Assembly (NCBI GenBank): GCA_963971425.1
Contig: OZ020514.1
Span: 13,397,218 to 13,461,217 of the forward strand
Reading direction: 5' to 3'
Length of the DNA stretch: 64,000 nucleotides
Source of the DNA: Bryoerythrophyllum caledonicum
Lineage: Eukaryota > Streptophyta > Bryopsida > Pottiales > Pottiaceae
The notes below the pieces were generated by a model. That model did not search any database, was not told where the DNA came from, and was given only the letters and a program-made list of their open reading frames with translations. Below, piece by piece: positions 24,952 to 37,368 of the stretch. Within the stretch, counting starts at the first letter, position 1; each line of letters opens with the position of its first letter. Position numbers and translations under genes: made by a program.

Positions 24952-26069
24952 TGTAGAGCCAAAATGACAAAAATAGCTTTTTTTCAAAAATTAAGTGTAA
25001 AAAGGGTTATAGATATATGAAAAATTAAAAAACTAATGATTAAATTTACACTAAGTAGTTAATTCATTGGAAAATACCTATTCATATCCAAGAATAAGGA
25101 AATAATGGAAAAAGGGTTGAACTCACACCCTTTGGATAAGTTGTACCTTTTCATGAATAGATATGAAGAGATGTGAAGATTTAGTGGAATTAATCTTAAT
25201 GGTTAATACTAGGAAAAATCTCTTGCCAAGAGGTGTACCTCTTGGATGTTGAGTAGAATGACTAGCTTGAATTTTTAGCATTCTTGGCCATTACCATAGA
25301 AATTCCTTGGAAGAAGATTGGAGTGAGCCCTAGCTTTAGGTGAAAAAGCTAGTTGATGACTCTTAATGTTGTAAGAGTATTTGATTTTATATATGAATAT
25401 ATAATTGTTATTGAATTTGCATATGTAGAATCTTGTGTGTGACTTGAGTCATATGTATAATTGCAATAATATGTGATCTTCATTGAATAAATTTGACATT
25501 GTGTGTTGTAAATGCAAGTGCATGCATTAGGTATTAAGTGTGGATAAAATTCCTATGCATGAATGCATTGTATATTTATTCTTTATGGAATAAGTTAGGA
25601 AAATACCCTTACTACTAAGGTCGTGTGTGTGATCTTGTGTGTGTTGGAGCATTAACCATAATTGTGAAGATTTATGGAGATAATGTGAAATTAAGTGACT
25701 TAGTGCATAAGGTGTGTGGTGCATAAGCACTTAATAAGATCTTAAGTGTGAGTGAGTATAACTTGAGTATCATAAGAATAGGAGTGGAGTTCTTATTCAT
25801 ATTAATGCAATTTATGCAATAAACATCAAGAGTGGCATACCTTGATGCATGGCAAGAGTGTCATATTATGCATATAAAAAATTAGCATTAAGTCTAACCT
25901 TAATAGAAGGGATTCTCTAAGGTAGGCTAAGTTGTAATATTTAAGAATCTATCATAAGAGAGAAAATAAGGAACAAATCCCAAAGAAAGACTTAAGATAA
26001 GAACATAGAAACTTAAGAATCTTAAGTCAAAGTTTGGATACATAAGCTTATGAAGGTTGAGACCTTAAG
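24952..26069 (+). repeat. 5' LTR
   Basis: Direct copy of 58656-59773, starting TGTAGAGCC and alignable to GAGACCTTAAG. Similarity may extend a few bases further (CAGGAGAC is present after both copies), so the inner boundary is uncertain by about 11 bases. It is AT-rich, and its last 150 bases hold several CTTAAG and TTAAGAATC motifs. Confidence 0.93.
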
Positions 26070-26829
26070 TACCAGGAGACCCATAGGTTTAAGGGCTTGG
26101 ACTTAAAGGTTTGTATGAGTGTGAATACGGGACAACATTTAAATTTAGTGAGATGCACTCCCGGTTCCGGAAGTCTTAAGACAGAAACTTAAGAACACTG
26201 TAGGGTTGAATTGGTCTAGACAATGCAAGTTCTTAAGAATCAGTCCTAAGTGAGTAGGTGAGTGCTTAAGAACTAAGGGCCAGAGACTGTGTCCTTGAGA
26301 ACATGGAGACGACCGAGAATGAAGTCTTAAGGACTAGTCAGAGATCTTAAGAACTAAGTGGTACGAGTAAGTGTAGAACACCGTAGTCTTTAAGGATTAA
26401 GTGTGGATAAGTAAACTTAAGTGGAGACTTAAGAGGTGAACTCTTTAAGACTTAAGTTAACTTGTATATGTGATTATTTGAAACTAACCCTTGTCTTAAG
26501 AACGTGATCACGTGGACCGAGTGGACGGACGTGACAAGTGGAGCGATTTTGCATGAGGTAAGACTTTGAATTCTTAAAAGCTGTAATAAAGGAACCAATG
26601 CAATGAGACTTAATGGAATCTTCCATTAGCCCAATGTGGCAAGTGTTTAAGAATTAGTGGCATAAGCATAATCTTAAAAGGACTAATATTCCTTTTTGAG
26701 GCACGAGAGATCTTTTGGGGTTAAACTTTGATTGTGGATCCCTTAAGAGTGATGCTAACAGCCCTAATTTCCTAAAAATAGATAGATAACTTTAAGAATT
26801 AACCAAGAGGATAGCTTTAAACTACACAA
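26070..26829 (+). mobile_element. Leader of the LTR element, left of the nested insertion
   Basis: Non-coding sequence after the 5' LTR, dense in CTTAAG-type words (for example TTAAGAACTTAAG-like strings) that recur in the LTRs, at 51.8-52.2 kb and at 57.4-57.8 kb. This shared texture ties it to the LTR element. A convincing tRNA primer-binding site was not identified. Confidence 0.7.
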
Positions 26830-26833
26830 TTAA
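26830..26833. repeat. TTAA target duplication, left
   Basis: TTAA directly abuts the inverted terminus AACGG; the same TTAA abuts CCGTT at 43235-43238. Confidence 0.8.
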
Positions 26834-26861
26834 AACGGATATTTAACGAAATATGGACAAA
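26834..26861 (+). repeat. Left terminal inverted repeat of TTAA transposon
   Basis: Starts AACGGATATTTAAC and ends ATATGGACAAA. It matches the reverse complement of 43207-43234 at 27 of 28 positions. A further TATGGACC occurs shortly inside, a possible subterminal repeat. Confidence 0.88.
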
Positions 26862-27100
26862 TCGATCAATTATGGACCAAAAAAAAACTTAGACTCGGAT
26901 TTCATTTCCTATATCATACAAAAAACAAGAAAATATGGGCTAAATCCTAAACATATACATTCGAAATTGCGTGCCACCAAACATTGTCCCACACAAAACT
27001 ATAATAACTGTCTCATATCATAATAAAGCCAGAAATAAAGGTTCAATGAGAGGTGGTCAACATGAAAACGAAGAACGTGGTTTGTCCTACGAGTCCAGAC

Positions 27101-27117
27101 GTCGGCCGGCAGCCGAC
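27101..27117. repeat. 17-bp palindrome copy 1
   Basis: GTCGGCCGGCAGCCGAC, 16 of 17 matches to GTCGGCTGSCAGCCGAC; about 270 bp inside the left end of the transposon. Confidence 0.85.
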
Positions 27118-27291
27118 GGACAACAGAGACTGTAGTGGACTACAAACAAAGAAGGCTCCCGGCAGGCAGCTCGCAAAAATAGTAGCAGATGGCAGAATGA
27201 TCTCCTGAACAATTAGGGAAACACTAAGAGAGTAAAGGCCCGAGTAAGAAGGGCAAACAAATGATCTCCAAACTCGAAATAAAAAAAGGTT

Positions 27292-27308
27292 GTCGGCTGG
27301 CAGCCGAC
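27292..27308. repeat. 17-bp palindrome copy 2
   Basis: GTCGGCTGGCAGCCGAC, exact consensus; T and A flanks extend the dyad to 19 bases. It lies beyond the 3' end of the transposase gene. Confidence 0.95.
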
Positions 27309-28499
27309 AAGAAGAACTTCAATGAAATAGAATGAAATCCTGCCAACAGAATGTTGTGAAAAAACATCCATCAAGTAAGTCCGGCAAAGTGGGTAAAGCA
27401 ATACAAGTGATCAATTTGAAGACAGAAACAAAGAAGAGGAAGTGGGTTTCATAAAAAGATGACTGCCAATTGGCAGCACGTAAAATATTGAAAATATATA
27501 AACGACCATCAAGAGAATACATTGATAACAAAATTCTATTACACACAGCATTCTACAAAGCACAACATCAAAACAGAAAGGTAAAACAAGCTTGACTAAA
27601 ATAAAGTACATCAAGGATAAGATCCGAATAGAGCACGATATTTTAGTCAAAATAAATGTTACATTTGGAGGTGCCCCATAGATGGCAGCAGTCTGGAAAA
27701 TCGATTAGAGAAAAGCAACTGCAGGGGACTATTTACAAGCTGAACTACACTTCACATCTACCAGTTCTTGCGCCATGCAGGAGCGTACATATCAGAGTCC
27801 ACGTCCGAACCGGTGTCGCATCCGGTTTCAAATGGATTACTCGAAAAGCTTGAAAACGAATCGCTGTCAAAGTTTCCGGTAGCCCACAAGTCCACCTCGT
27901 CCGATCCATTGCAGTGGAGGTCATCTTCATCAGAGCATCCCAACTGTGCAACGACATGCTGACCGCCATCGTGGTCTGAATCGCCATCATGGTTGGACTC
28001 CTCCTCCTCATCTTCCTCGTTCCAATTCTCCTCATGAACGTCAGTAGACGGAATAGTGCTATCCACAGAGTTTTCAGACACTATACTATTCTGAGACTCT
28101 GCCTCCCTGGCAACTCTGGCCTCATTTGCCTCCCTCTCCTCCCTTTCCTCTCTTGCTCTCCAGACAACCGCCATACTACGAGTCTCAACCATGTCGTCGG
28201 CTAGAAACAGAATCAGACTAAGAAAAGAAGAAATCACTCCAACCTGTGGCAAATATAAACCAAGATACACAAAAACAACTGAACACAATGAGATACTTCA
28301 CATACAGTGAATCCGTGAATTTATAATTCACTTGCCGCAAATTGCGCACCAACAATAATTACTCATGTACAACTACCCATCTACTCGTCATTCTGATACC
28401 GAGCAACACACGTGCCACAGATTTCAGTCTTTCCTTCACACGTACAAAGACTTTGACCACAAAAAATGGATCGAACTGCATATGCAAAATACAGAGGCT

Positions 28500-28516
28500 G
28501 TCGGGTGGCAACCGAC
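28500..28516. repeat. 17-bp palindrome copy 3
   Basis: GTCGGGTGGCAACCGAC, 15 of 17; in an intron of the transposase-like gene. Confidence 0.75.
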
Positions 28517-28667
28517 AAGAATAACACCAACTACTCAGACTGAGATCATGATAGATGAGTTACTTGAAAAATGTATCAATGGCCGAAAGACCGGCAGATA
28601 CTACTGTTCCAGGGAGCATTCAAATTAATATATGATGAACGAATTACATTACAGAAATCATCAACCC

Positions 28668-28684
28668 GTCGGCTGGCAGCCGAC
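28668..28684. repeat. 17-bp palindrome copy 4
   Basis: GTCGGCTGGCAGCCGAC, exact; intronic, 168 bp from copy 3. Confidence 0.95.
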
Positions 28685-29668
28685 CAAGAAAATGCAATCA
28701 TTCGCTACTGCCATGAACAGAGATGCCACTAGCCTCCAAACAAGCCATTGCAGAGCTCGCAGCTTCAGGTGGGATACGGTGGGTCTTTGGAGGCCCACGC
28801 ATATTATGAGACGGGTAGCGATGCGAGAAGAGAACGATACTACAGTTCTGAACATCTGGATCCCTGTGCTCACGCTCCCACCGCCTATTCTAGCACTCCT
28901 TCCCGATGATCTTCTTAGAATCTTTCTTGGTCGTGAGTGGAACCCACCATTCAACCTTAAAGTTTCCGTAGGAATCCCTAGGACTGTGGTTGACGCACTC
29001 CAGTACCCGGCCCATCCACACAGGAAGGTAATGCCCAGTGCAAGGTCGGGAGAGTACAAAATCACCAAGGAGAACATCACGAAATGGATTGAAGGATAAT
29101 TTTGGACGGCTCATCTTGGGGCCGCGGAAAGGGTAAGCGTCGGGTTCATCTTCTCGTGTGACATCCAAGCCGGAAATAATTGCATCCGGTTGTGACGTTG
29201 CGCGAGCATGATCACGCATCCAGTCTGATTTCGGCCAGAATCCTTCTTGCAGACAGTCGGGGTTTGGCGGGAGAGGACCAGATATTAGTTGTAAAAGACA
29301 CTCCCAATAATCAATGAAAGGCTCCATATCCGCGGCATATCGTTTGTCTCGAGCCATGCCCGTCCTCTAGAACTCAATATACTTTGCAATACCGTTTTTG
29401 ATAAAGGACTGCTTCTCGCTGTTTCCAGTCGCTCTTGCAACCTCCTTCTCCTTGTTTCGCTTCGATTCGTTGACATGAACGTCACCCCAAAGCGGCTTAA
29501 AGGGTACTGGTTTTGGATCACCAATCCGAAGGTTAGGATTCCCGAATTCATCCGCCGTCCACATCTTCACAGGCTTATCTGAATGCAATATACAAAAAAG
29601 TTATTCAAAGACAAGAAAGCAATGAAATGGAAGGAATGAAGGACAAAAGAAGCACAAAGGTAAAATCC

Positions 29669-29685
29669 GTCGGCTGGCAGCTGAC
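29669..29685. repeat. 17-bp palindrome copy 5
   Basis: GTCGGCTGGCAGCTGAC, 16 of 17; in an intron of the transposase-like gene. Confidence 0.85.
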
Positions 29686-30937
29686 AAATAAGTAACAAGA
29701 AAATCAACAGAAAATGAATGCAAACAGAACGATGACAAAAACAAATGAGCCTCATCCGGAGGGAGCCATGATGAATCCGTCCCACTTCTCTTGTATCTCA
29801 TGACCAGCCATCCCGCATCTTCACCTTCCTCTTCAACGTAAAATTTGAAAAGGTGCATCTCACCAAGGCCAACAAGCTTATTCTTGCCTTTGTGATGGTA
29901 ATCAGCAATGTAACTTTTGAAATCAGCAACCTCTTGAACAAGTTCAGGAATAAAGGCTACTGTCTTCTGAGAGTCCATGAAAGATTTCATGAGGTCAGTT
30001 AAGCAGGAAATGTTTTTCCGTTTGATGAATTTTGAAAGGTAACTAAAATGCGCGTCAATGTCCTCATGAGTGTGGCCGACAATCAAGAATCCCACAGTCA
30101 CTTCCTTAAAAATTTGTCTGGCTGTGAGAAGCGAACAGAAGGCCATGACGAACCTGTTCTTATTATCCTTTGCAGAGTTATCAAGTTGGAGATACAGCTT
30201 CCGAGGAAGCTTAACTTCCGGTTGAGCGAGCGAAGAAACTGGAAGGGGATCGCCCCTAGCTTCTGGAATCGACGAACTACATTTAGATTTACCACGGAGT
30301 AAAGATTCAAAGAATGAATTCTGAGGTGGACATGTAAAAAGCTGCTTTGACTCACGCACAGGTCGGCGATCCAATGCCCGAAGAACACGGCAAATGGACG
30401 AAATTGTGAAATTGGAGTCCCCAGGCTATAAGGATGTGGAGTAATGTGCATACGCACGGTCGCCGTGATCGTGAGTAAGCATGCCAGTACATGAAATAGG
30501 AATCTGTCCAAGACCTGCTGTTGCTTTCGTAATCCGCTGCATTCTTGGAATGGCCGTCTTTGAAGTGTCCATCTTGTCGTGAATAATGCAGAGAAACTCA
30601 GACGGGTAATTAATGGACTGAGATGTCCATCTGGAGTACACATTACGGCAAGCACTTTGGTAGTTGAGATGCCTCGCCCGATCATCATGTAGTGCTTGCC
30701 ATTCGTCGGACCCGCGAGGATATTTGGCTAGAAACTCAACCAGATAGTCACTCGGTACATCTCAAAAAGTTGCTACCCACGGCCTTCACTTCAACGTTCC
30801 AAAAAACTTCCGTTTCGATCGACTGTCAGCAGATTGCGAAATCAGCTTGACACAGCATTCAGAGTTCACCTGGAATCGAAAGAGATAGCGATCAAGACTA
30901 ATGAAGTAGAATTAATGAGATGCAAAAATAGACATGC

Positions 30938-30954
30938 AACGGCTGCCAGTCGAC
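30938..30954. repeat. 17-bp palindrome copy 6, degenerate
   Basis: AACGGCTGCCAGTCGAC, 14 of 17; between two large exons of the transposase-like gene. Confidence 0.6.
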
Positions 30955-31954
30955 ACAATGGGTTATATGAGCAAGTCAAATGTACAAGTAGTAATAATGT
31001 TAAACCATACCAGGTTGGACATATGACGGAGATGATTCCAGTCCATCGCAGTAGGAAGAACTATCAGAGATGCAACCCTCTTGTTGCCGATGACTCGAAA
31101 CTCATTTGGCATGTGGTCTGCATTATCGTTGATGATTCTGGAAATGGTCCCACGAGCCTGAACAGTCTGAGACCTGGGGCGTAGAATTCCCGCATTTCCA
31201 TGACCACCATTTACGCGTCCGTTCAATGAATCCGATTTATACTTGTAGTATGCAGACTTGGAGACGCCATGAATGCGAAACCACGCAACTTCGCAAACAT
31301 CGACACCATGTAGAGTTATGAAGGGTTTCCGGAAGCCAGGAACATCGTGGAGCTGGCCCTGAACAGCGTACGTAGTTTCACGCCGTTGCTCAAAGCTTGA
31401 GGAGTAGAACTGCTGGCGGATTCTACAAGTGTCCACCCAAAGAAAAATCTTACAGCATCGTCTCGAACAACACTTTTTCGAAATAACAAGCTGACAAGAA
31501 TCTTTGGACTGGAGGAGTCGAAACTTGGTAACAGAAACATCGCACTTCTGCTTAAGCTTCCATTTCATACCTCTGTATGGATCCTTGGCCACCCCCTCAA
31601 GCCCGTCATTTTTACATGTGGCTTGATTGTGCTCAGAGCAGTAGATGAGGCACTCTCACAGTAGTGGACCACCTTCAAGGCGTGTGTGCAAAATCTTCCA
31701 GCGCAGTGTCGTCATCTGAAGATCCTCATGCTCAGAAACAAAGAGTACACCAACGTCAGTGTCACCCAAAACATCCGCATCACATGCTTCATGCGGGAGA
31801 CAAACTTGAATCATCGCCCGCCCAACTAAAGCGAGATTATTGTCGAGCAAATGGCAGTACTTGTTCCTCCATTGTGGTCGATCCGGATACTGAAATTGAT
31901 CACAATTGACCCCAGGAGGGAAGGTTGCTTCAATCGGTGGTTGATTAGTTGAAC

Positions 31955-31971
31955 GTCGACTGCCAGCCAAC
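31955..31971. repeat. 17-bp palindrome copy 7, inside coding frame
   Basis: GTCGACTGCCAGCCAAC, 15 of 17; falls in the open linker region of the transposase-like gene. Confidence 0.6.
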
Positions 31972-32821
31972 GGAACGTCCTCATATCGCTCTTGACATGC
32001 TTTGGAGTCGCTTCCTGAATCCGCATTGAATCCTGTGGACACTTGAAAAGTGCTATCATCATAGATCCTGTCCCTGCGATCGTCGTCATCCGAAGCGCCT
32101 GACATCTTACCCACTGAATATTCATCAAATGAGGAGTATCCAGTGTCGTCACCGACACGCATGGGGCGAACTCGATAGCCACTCCAGAGAACAAGGTTAC
32201 CCACCGTGTCACCAAGCGTGATCACCTGAGGGAGCTCGCACTATGCGGTATGAGTGAGGAACTTAACATTTACTGTTTGGACTCGGACAACCAGAAAAAA
32301 CTATGAGGAATTAGGAACCCTTCCCACGATCCCTTTGGTGAGCACTCGTCGATAACTCCAACGCCTGCACAACATTTGTGACCCATGACATCAACAAGGA
32401 GGGCAACCTTCATTCCGTCACGAAGGTTCAGAAACGACAGAACTGGTTTGATATCCTCAACGGGTTGCAATATGGATTCTGGTTGATCCTCATTGAGTTC
32501 GTCGATGATAGCGAATGGACGCAGGTCAGCTGCATCCCAATCGATTGACCGGACAGAGCATTTGCGAAGCATGGATAGTCCATCAATTGGGAACGAAATG
32601 GGCATTTCCATCGAATCGGAAACATCGATTACCTTGACACGAATAATCCATGGATTCCTCAGAATGATTTTTTGAACAACTGCGCGTCCAGCATAATAGA
32701 GACCTGAGTGAGTTAGGGCGACTTGAACACCTTTGCGTGGCTTCCATCGACCTGATTTTCCGTTCTTCATAAACGATAAAATGGGTCCGCAGTCCATGAT
32801 CGAGAATGCCAACTAGGCTTC

Positions 32822-32838
32822 GTCGGCTGGGAGCCGAC
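32822..32838. repeat. 17-bp palindrome copy 8
   Basis: GTCGGCTGGGAGCCGAC, 16 of 17; just upstream of the first ATG of the transposase-like gene. Identical on the other strand to the variant at 41009. Confidence 0.85.
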
Positions 32839-34186
32839 AAAATTTGTCGAAGATATCAACCAATGGATCCAGCTCGAGAACAGCTCACAAATAGGGAGTG
32901 TGTGAATGCATGCGTCACAGAGTCAAAACTGATGCATTAGGTTTTTGGATTAGGGTTCAGGATTAGGGTTTTAAGTTTCGGGTGAACTTCCAAAGGATTT
33001 CAGTGCTTTTGCATGAGACTTGGGAATTTGTGATTCGGAAAGAGCATGTGCGTGATTTCTTCGAATGCAGACACAAACTGGGAAGGAGCACTTTTGTACA
33101 CACATTCGGTTTCCAGTGTTTAGGGTATCAAGACTTCAGGTAGTCAGGTGATCAACGCAGAATCAACGTTAAGGTGAGGCAACAAGGTCGACTTACATAG
33201 TATCAAATTGCTACTCAAAATCTAGAAAGCTGCAGGACAATACAATGAGTTTACTGAACATGGAATCTGAGCTCTAACCGGAGAAAGCATTGGACTTAAT
33301 TGAACCAGACATGATCGCCTACACCATAAATGAACGCCTACTTCCAGAAAGTGCTTGTCATCGCGCAACAGGTAGAATGCTTGAATGCTAAATACAGCCA
33401 GTGCAGAAAAGTGCAAAGCGGACGATCTAAGCTCAGACAATAACTATACTACACGAAAGTGTGTGAGAGCAAGTGCAATAAAGAGAAGCAGACGAGAAAT
33501 GACAGAGGATACGGAGTAGATGCTTTGATATCCCTCTCTCAGCTGAACAATGTGCGCGAAAGTCGATTTTGAAATTTTGCGCCAGAAACACCTTCGTGGA
33601 TTTGCGCCCAGAAATTTGCGCGCATTCATTCTCGGACTTCAAATTCAAATTCGAACGGAATCGAATGTGAAATTTCAACACGAAACTTCCTTGCGAAATT
33701 CGAAAAGATTTTTTCAGAGAATCAAAAACAAAATATAAATGACGAGGAAGAATGAGTCGAATCCGAAAGCCAAACTAAAAAGAAATTTCAAAAAATCAAA
33801 GAATATAGAAAAGAGACATTTAAGAAAATCTAAATTAGAATATTAAAAAGAAAGTTACATCAGATCAAAAAAACGACAAGTAAATCTGAATATTGGAAAA
33901 TTATAAAATAAATTTAAATGAAATTGAAAATGCTAACTGCAAAACTAGCCAGTTGGATGAAAACTGACAGACTACCGAGACTATCAGACAGTCAGACTAC
34001 CGAGACGCTTCGATGGCCTTTCGATTAAGGACGAAAGTTGATCGAATGGTCGCGGCGTTCAGATTGTAGGACGTGTAAAAGGTCAGGCTTCCACCAAACC
34101 GGGTCATTTGCAATCTACTCTTCCTGGTTTAGTTAAGCAGCTTCAGGAATAGGTTGTAAGACTTTTCCTTGTTTAGGACTGAATCC

Positions 34187-34203
34187 GTCCGCGGCCAGCC
34201 GAT
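34187..34203. repeat. 17-bp palindrome copy 9, degenerate
   Basis: GTCCGCGGCCAGCCGAT, 14 of 17. Half-sites reading CCAGCCGAC and ACAGCCGAC follow near 34,295 and 34,315. Confidence 0.55.
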
Positions 34204-34360
34204 GTAGTGTTTGCGGAAGTTGAAGAAAGCAGTGGAGGAGCACCCAGCAGGCGGAACGAGGCGGAGGAGCTCGAGCGCTAGAGTCAAAGTGACCAGCCGA
34301 CGGGTTTTTTCCAACAGCCGACAAAATGACGTCAGTCGATAAGTATAATTCTCTTTCACC

Positions 34361-34377
34361 GTCGGCTGCCAGCCGAC
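34361..34377. repeat. 17-bp palindrome copy 10
   Basis: GTCGGCTGCCAGCCGAC, exact; 167 bp before the cargo gene start. Confidence 0.95.
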
Positions 34378-34480
34378 AGCAAGCTGTATATATTTTGGAT
34401 TTTTCAATTCTTAGTTCCATTGAATGAAGTAATGTTATATATTGTAGCAATTGTGCTCTGTTCCAATGGTAATCTTTAGT

Positions 34481-34497
34481 GTCGGCTGCCAGCCGAC
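34481..34497. repeat. 17-bp palindrome copy 11
   Basis: GTCGGCTGCCAGCCGAC, exact; ends 30 bp before the ATG at 34528, 120 bp after copy 10. Confidence 0.95.
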
Positions 34498-35911
34498 GAC
34501 GTTCTACTCGGATGTGGCTCACGAGCAATGCTCGCTATTTTGTTGCGTAGGTTGAGTAAGCTGAAGTGGCTGTTTGGGCCTTGTATTAGTGAAGACGAGG
34601 CAGTCTGGCTCGATAATCAGGTACCGAATGCGACATTCGAGGCTCGTCCTGAATTGACCGAATGGGGCATTACCTGGAGGCTAGGGGAGGTGACTGAAAT
34701 GGGAATCAACGGGAAGCACTTGGGCAAGAGTTTTCTTGGTGGAAACCTTGTCGCCGTGATGGATATTATAGAAGATCCTGAGGACGATGACTGTATTCGA
34801 CTCCTACTAAAGGTGAAGGTTCGAGTTGCCGACGACGACCCGGAGTCCTATGCTGTTCGAATTCGCTGGGCCCTCTACTCACAGGAGCTTTGCACGTCAG
34901 CACAGGAGGTGGGCATGCAGTATACCGACTTGCACCCAGAGAGCCGCGCGGAATTGGTGGAATGCTTTATGCAGGCGAAGGACCAGAGAGTGGCACTCAA
35001 TGGCGGATCTGAGGGGAATGGCAGACGTAAAGCTGCAAAGAAGCCTAGGGCTTCAAAAAAGGCTAGCAATTCTGCGCTGACTGTCGTTGCTATGGCACCT
35101 GATCCGGCTCCCAATAAGCGGGCGTCTAAGAAAATTGCGAAGGTGAAGAAGGTGGCCGAAGCGCTGGTATGTCTGAACAACCTCTCATCCAATACCAACA
35201 GTAAGGAGGTCGAAGAGATGTACAACACGGTCGAGAAAGGATTAGGGCGTTGTTATCCGTTTGGGCAGTAGGTTCTGCCAGTAAAGATTCATTCGTCAAA
35301 GATCCACCTTGCGCCCCATGGAATGGTTTACCGTGAACTCATCGAAAGGTGCCTCGACCAGCTTCGAATCATCTACAAAGCTGTTGGTCCTTGGCGGGCA
35401 AAACCGCCACTATACTGCGTTCCTCTGCGTGCTCCACCAGGTTCTACTCAAGATGGCAAGGAGTTAAAGGGTATGGAACTTCTTCGCAGGAGCGTGCCAA
35501 AAATGATGGAGGACCAAGTTCATTTCGGCGGTCAGATGTACAAGTGGTATGAAGAACCAAATTATCATTGGTTCATCATTGGTGGGCAGCACACATATAC
35601 TGTGTGTAAGGAGCTCGGAGTGATGGAGGACCCCAAATCGTCGAAAGCTAAGTATTTCATGGAGTGGGACATTATTGTACTCTGGTCGAATACTGAAGAC
35701 GACCTGGTGAAAATTTCGAACCTCTTGAACGTTGATGTTGCCGAGAAGAAAGCGGAAGAGACCTACGTTCCCTAGCTTCGTAGAATGAGGGAGAGGTGGA
35801 TTGAGCTTCGTCGCGTTGACAAGCTTCAAGACCATGCTGCCTGGAAGGTACTTTTAGTGCTCACTTGTTTGTTCATGCTCATCTTGTTGTTTGGCTTCAG
35901 TGTATCTGACT

Positions 35912-35928
35912 GTCGGCTAGCAGCCGAC
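35912..35928. repeat. 17-bp palindrome copy 12
   Basis: GTCGGCTAGCAGCCGAC, 16 of 17; in the middle of the first intron of the ParB-like gene. Confidence 0.88.
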
Positions 35929-37351
35929 GGCCTTACATGTGTTGGAACCTGACTCTATTCATCGTGATTGTTGCAGGATTTTTGCAAGAATCGCCTCACT
36001 GTGATTATGAGTAAGGCTAAAGACGTGGAGACCCAGAAGCTACCCCTTGTTTTTGTTCCTGATGATCTCTACAACAAGTGGCAAGTGGTTTTCACCGCTT
36101 GGAAGATGGGTTAATTACTTGGGGAGAACGGTCAACCTCCTCTTCAGATTCCACGAATGCCGCAGCGGGACATCACGCACACGGACCTTTCGTACCTCGT
36201 CAACCTACGTGATGAGGACTCCATGAAGCTCGCGGAGGCGATTCTCGATAAGAAGGTGTATATTAAGGTGAACGCAGGAAAGGAGAAGGGGGCTATTGGT
36301 GTGTCAATGAAGTCGTGGGTAAAGGATGTAAAGATGAACTACATCGTCAAGAACGAATTGATGCTGAAGTACCGCGATTATCCACTAAAGAAGCCTGGAG
36401 AGTCCGCATATGTCCCTTGGGCGTATGAGCAGTTTACGTTGCTTGCCGCTGAGAAGGGTATCAACGATGAAACCCTTGATAACATCCGACGCGAATTCGA
36501 GTAGTCTGATGCTGGCTCAGCATTCTTGAAGGGGAGGAACAACGGGATTACTCCAATGACCAACGAGGCCCCGCCCGAGTTCTAGACGGCAGTAAAGAAG
36601 TACGCCTGTTTTTTGTGATGAGGATCTGGTTGATGAGTTTGCTATTTGCTTTGATATTCGTGTTGCAAAGGGGCTTGTCGAACTGGTGAAGAAGATTGAC
36701 GACAAAGGAGACATGCAACTCAAGAAGGGAGCTCGCGAGATGTTTGTTGTGTTTGGATTCGACGAAGCCGGGGAATCGATCTTTATAGGCAAAGACGGGC
36801 TCAAAGCAGTTGTGCAGAGGGTGCTGCGAGTGAGTGATGATGAACAGTCTGAGATTTTCGCTCCTACAATTCTTATTACCGACGACAACTCTAGTTTCCA
36901 AATCGAGTCGGAATGTCGCAGTTCGACAGGAATATGTGCCGTCCACACAATTCGCTACCTCCCTGACAGTAGCCGGAAGTTCAAGGTGTCGGCCATGCAC
37001 GACAGACCTCTGGCTAACTTCGGAATACTCTACAACAAACCTAGTGATGAGCGTGAAAGATTCACCCAGTTCAAGAAGGTGACGGGACTGACGAAGCCTC
37101 TTAATCCTGTCTATGACGACGCTGCTTCGCCCTCGACCGAGAGCTAGTGTGGAGATGTGTGCAATCCATGCATGGGTTTGCTCACCGCAATATTGAGTTC
37201 CACCTTAGCGGTGAAGGAATCAAACCTGACTGTCTTCAATGCATGGGGTGGTGGTAATGTCACTGCCTTGGCCTTGGTTGGTTTCCTTAACCCTTGTTGT
37301 GCTTGCTCTTTTTTTTTATCCTGCATTTACCAATTCTTGTCATTGCATGTC

Positions 37352-37368
37352 ATCGGCTGGCAGCCGAT
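37352..37368. repeat. 17-bp palindrome copy 13, paired end change
   Basis: ATCGGCTGGCAGCCGAT: both outermost bases differ from consensus yet remain complementary. It lies in an intron that ends TTTTTTCTCAG at 37416. Confidence 0.88.

Larger units (their letters stand above)
27758..32812 (-). pseudogene. DUF7869-type transposase-like gene, interrupted
   Basis: Long spliced minus-strand gene of the nested transposon. From the 5' end: an exon with a WKPRKGVQVALTHSG start region (32812-32272), a short intron, an acidic linker, a Cys-rich segment, then FRKPFITLHGVDVCEVAWF...HGVSKSAYYKY (31.3 kb). A second large exon has CIIHDKMDTSKTAIPRM (30.57 kb), KLYLQLDNSAKDNKNR (30.18 kb) and VGHTHEDIDAHF (30.06 kb). 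This order, HG(I/V)SK then HDxMD then QLDN and GHTHEDID, is the signature I associate with DUF7869 proteins, whose conserved acidic residues suggest an RNase H-like core. Smaller exons follow at 29.6-28.7 kb and a very acidic last one at 28.2-27.76 kb. In-frame stops: 31656 (TGA), 30426, 29367 and 28890 (all TAG). The likely role is transposition of the element; this is inference. Confidence 0.65.
32839..34527. other. Divergent spacer, presumed two-way promoter
   Basis: Between the 5' end of the minus-strand transposase-like gene and the first plus-strand cargo ORF. It contains TTAGGGTT-like words near 32,945, an AT-rich stretch at 33,760-33,960, and CAGACTACCGAGAC written twice near 33,970-34,000. 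No palindrome copy occurs from 32,839 to 34,186, then three cluster before the cargo gene. No core promoter motif could be assigned with confidence. Confidence 0.5.

Noticed and set aside
26070-26110. Primer-binding site TACCAGGAGACCC
   Set aside because: It vaguely resembles a tRNA-Leu type site but lacks the expected TGG start and sits in sequence partly shared with the 3' flank.
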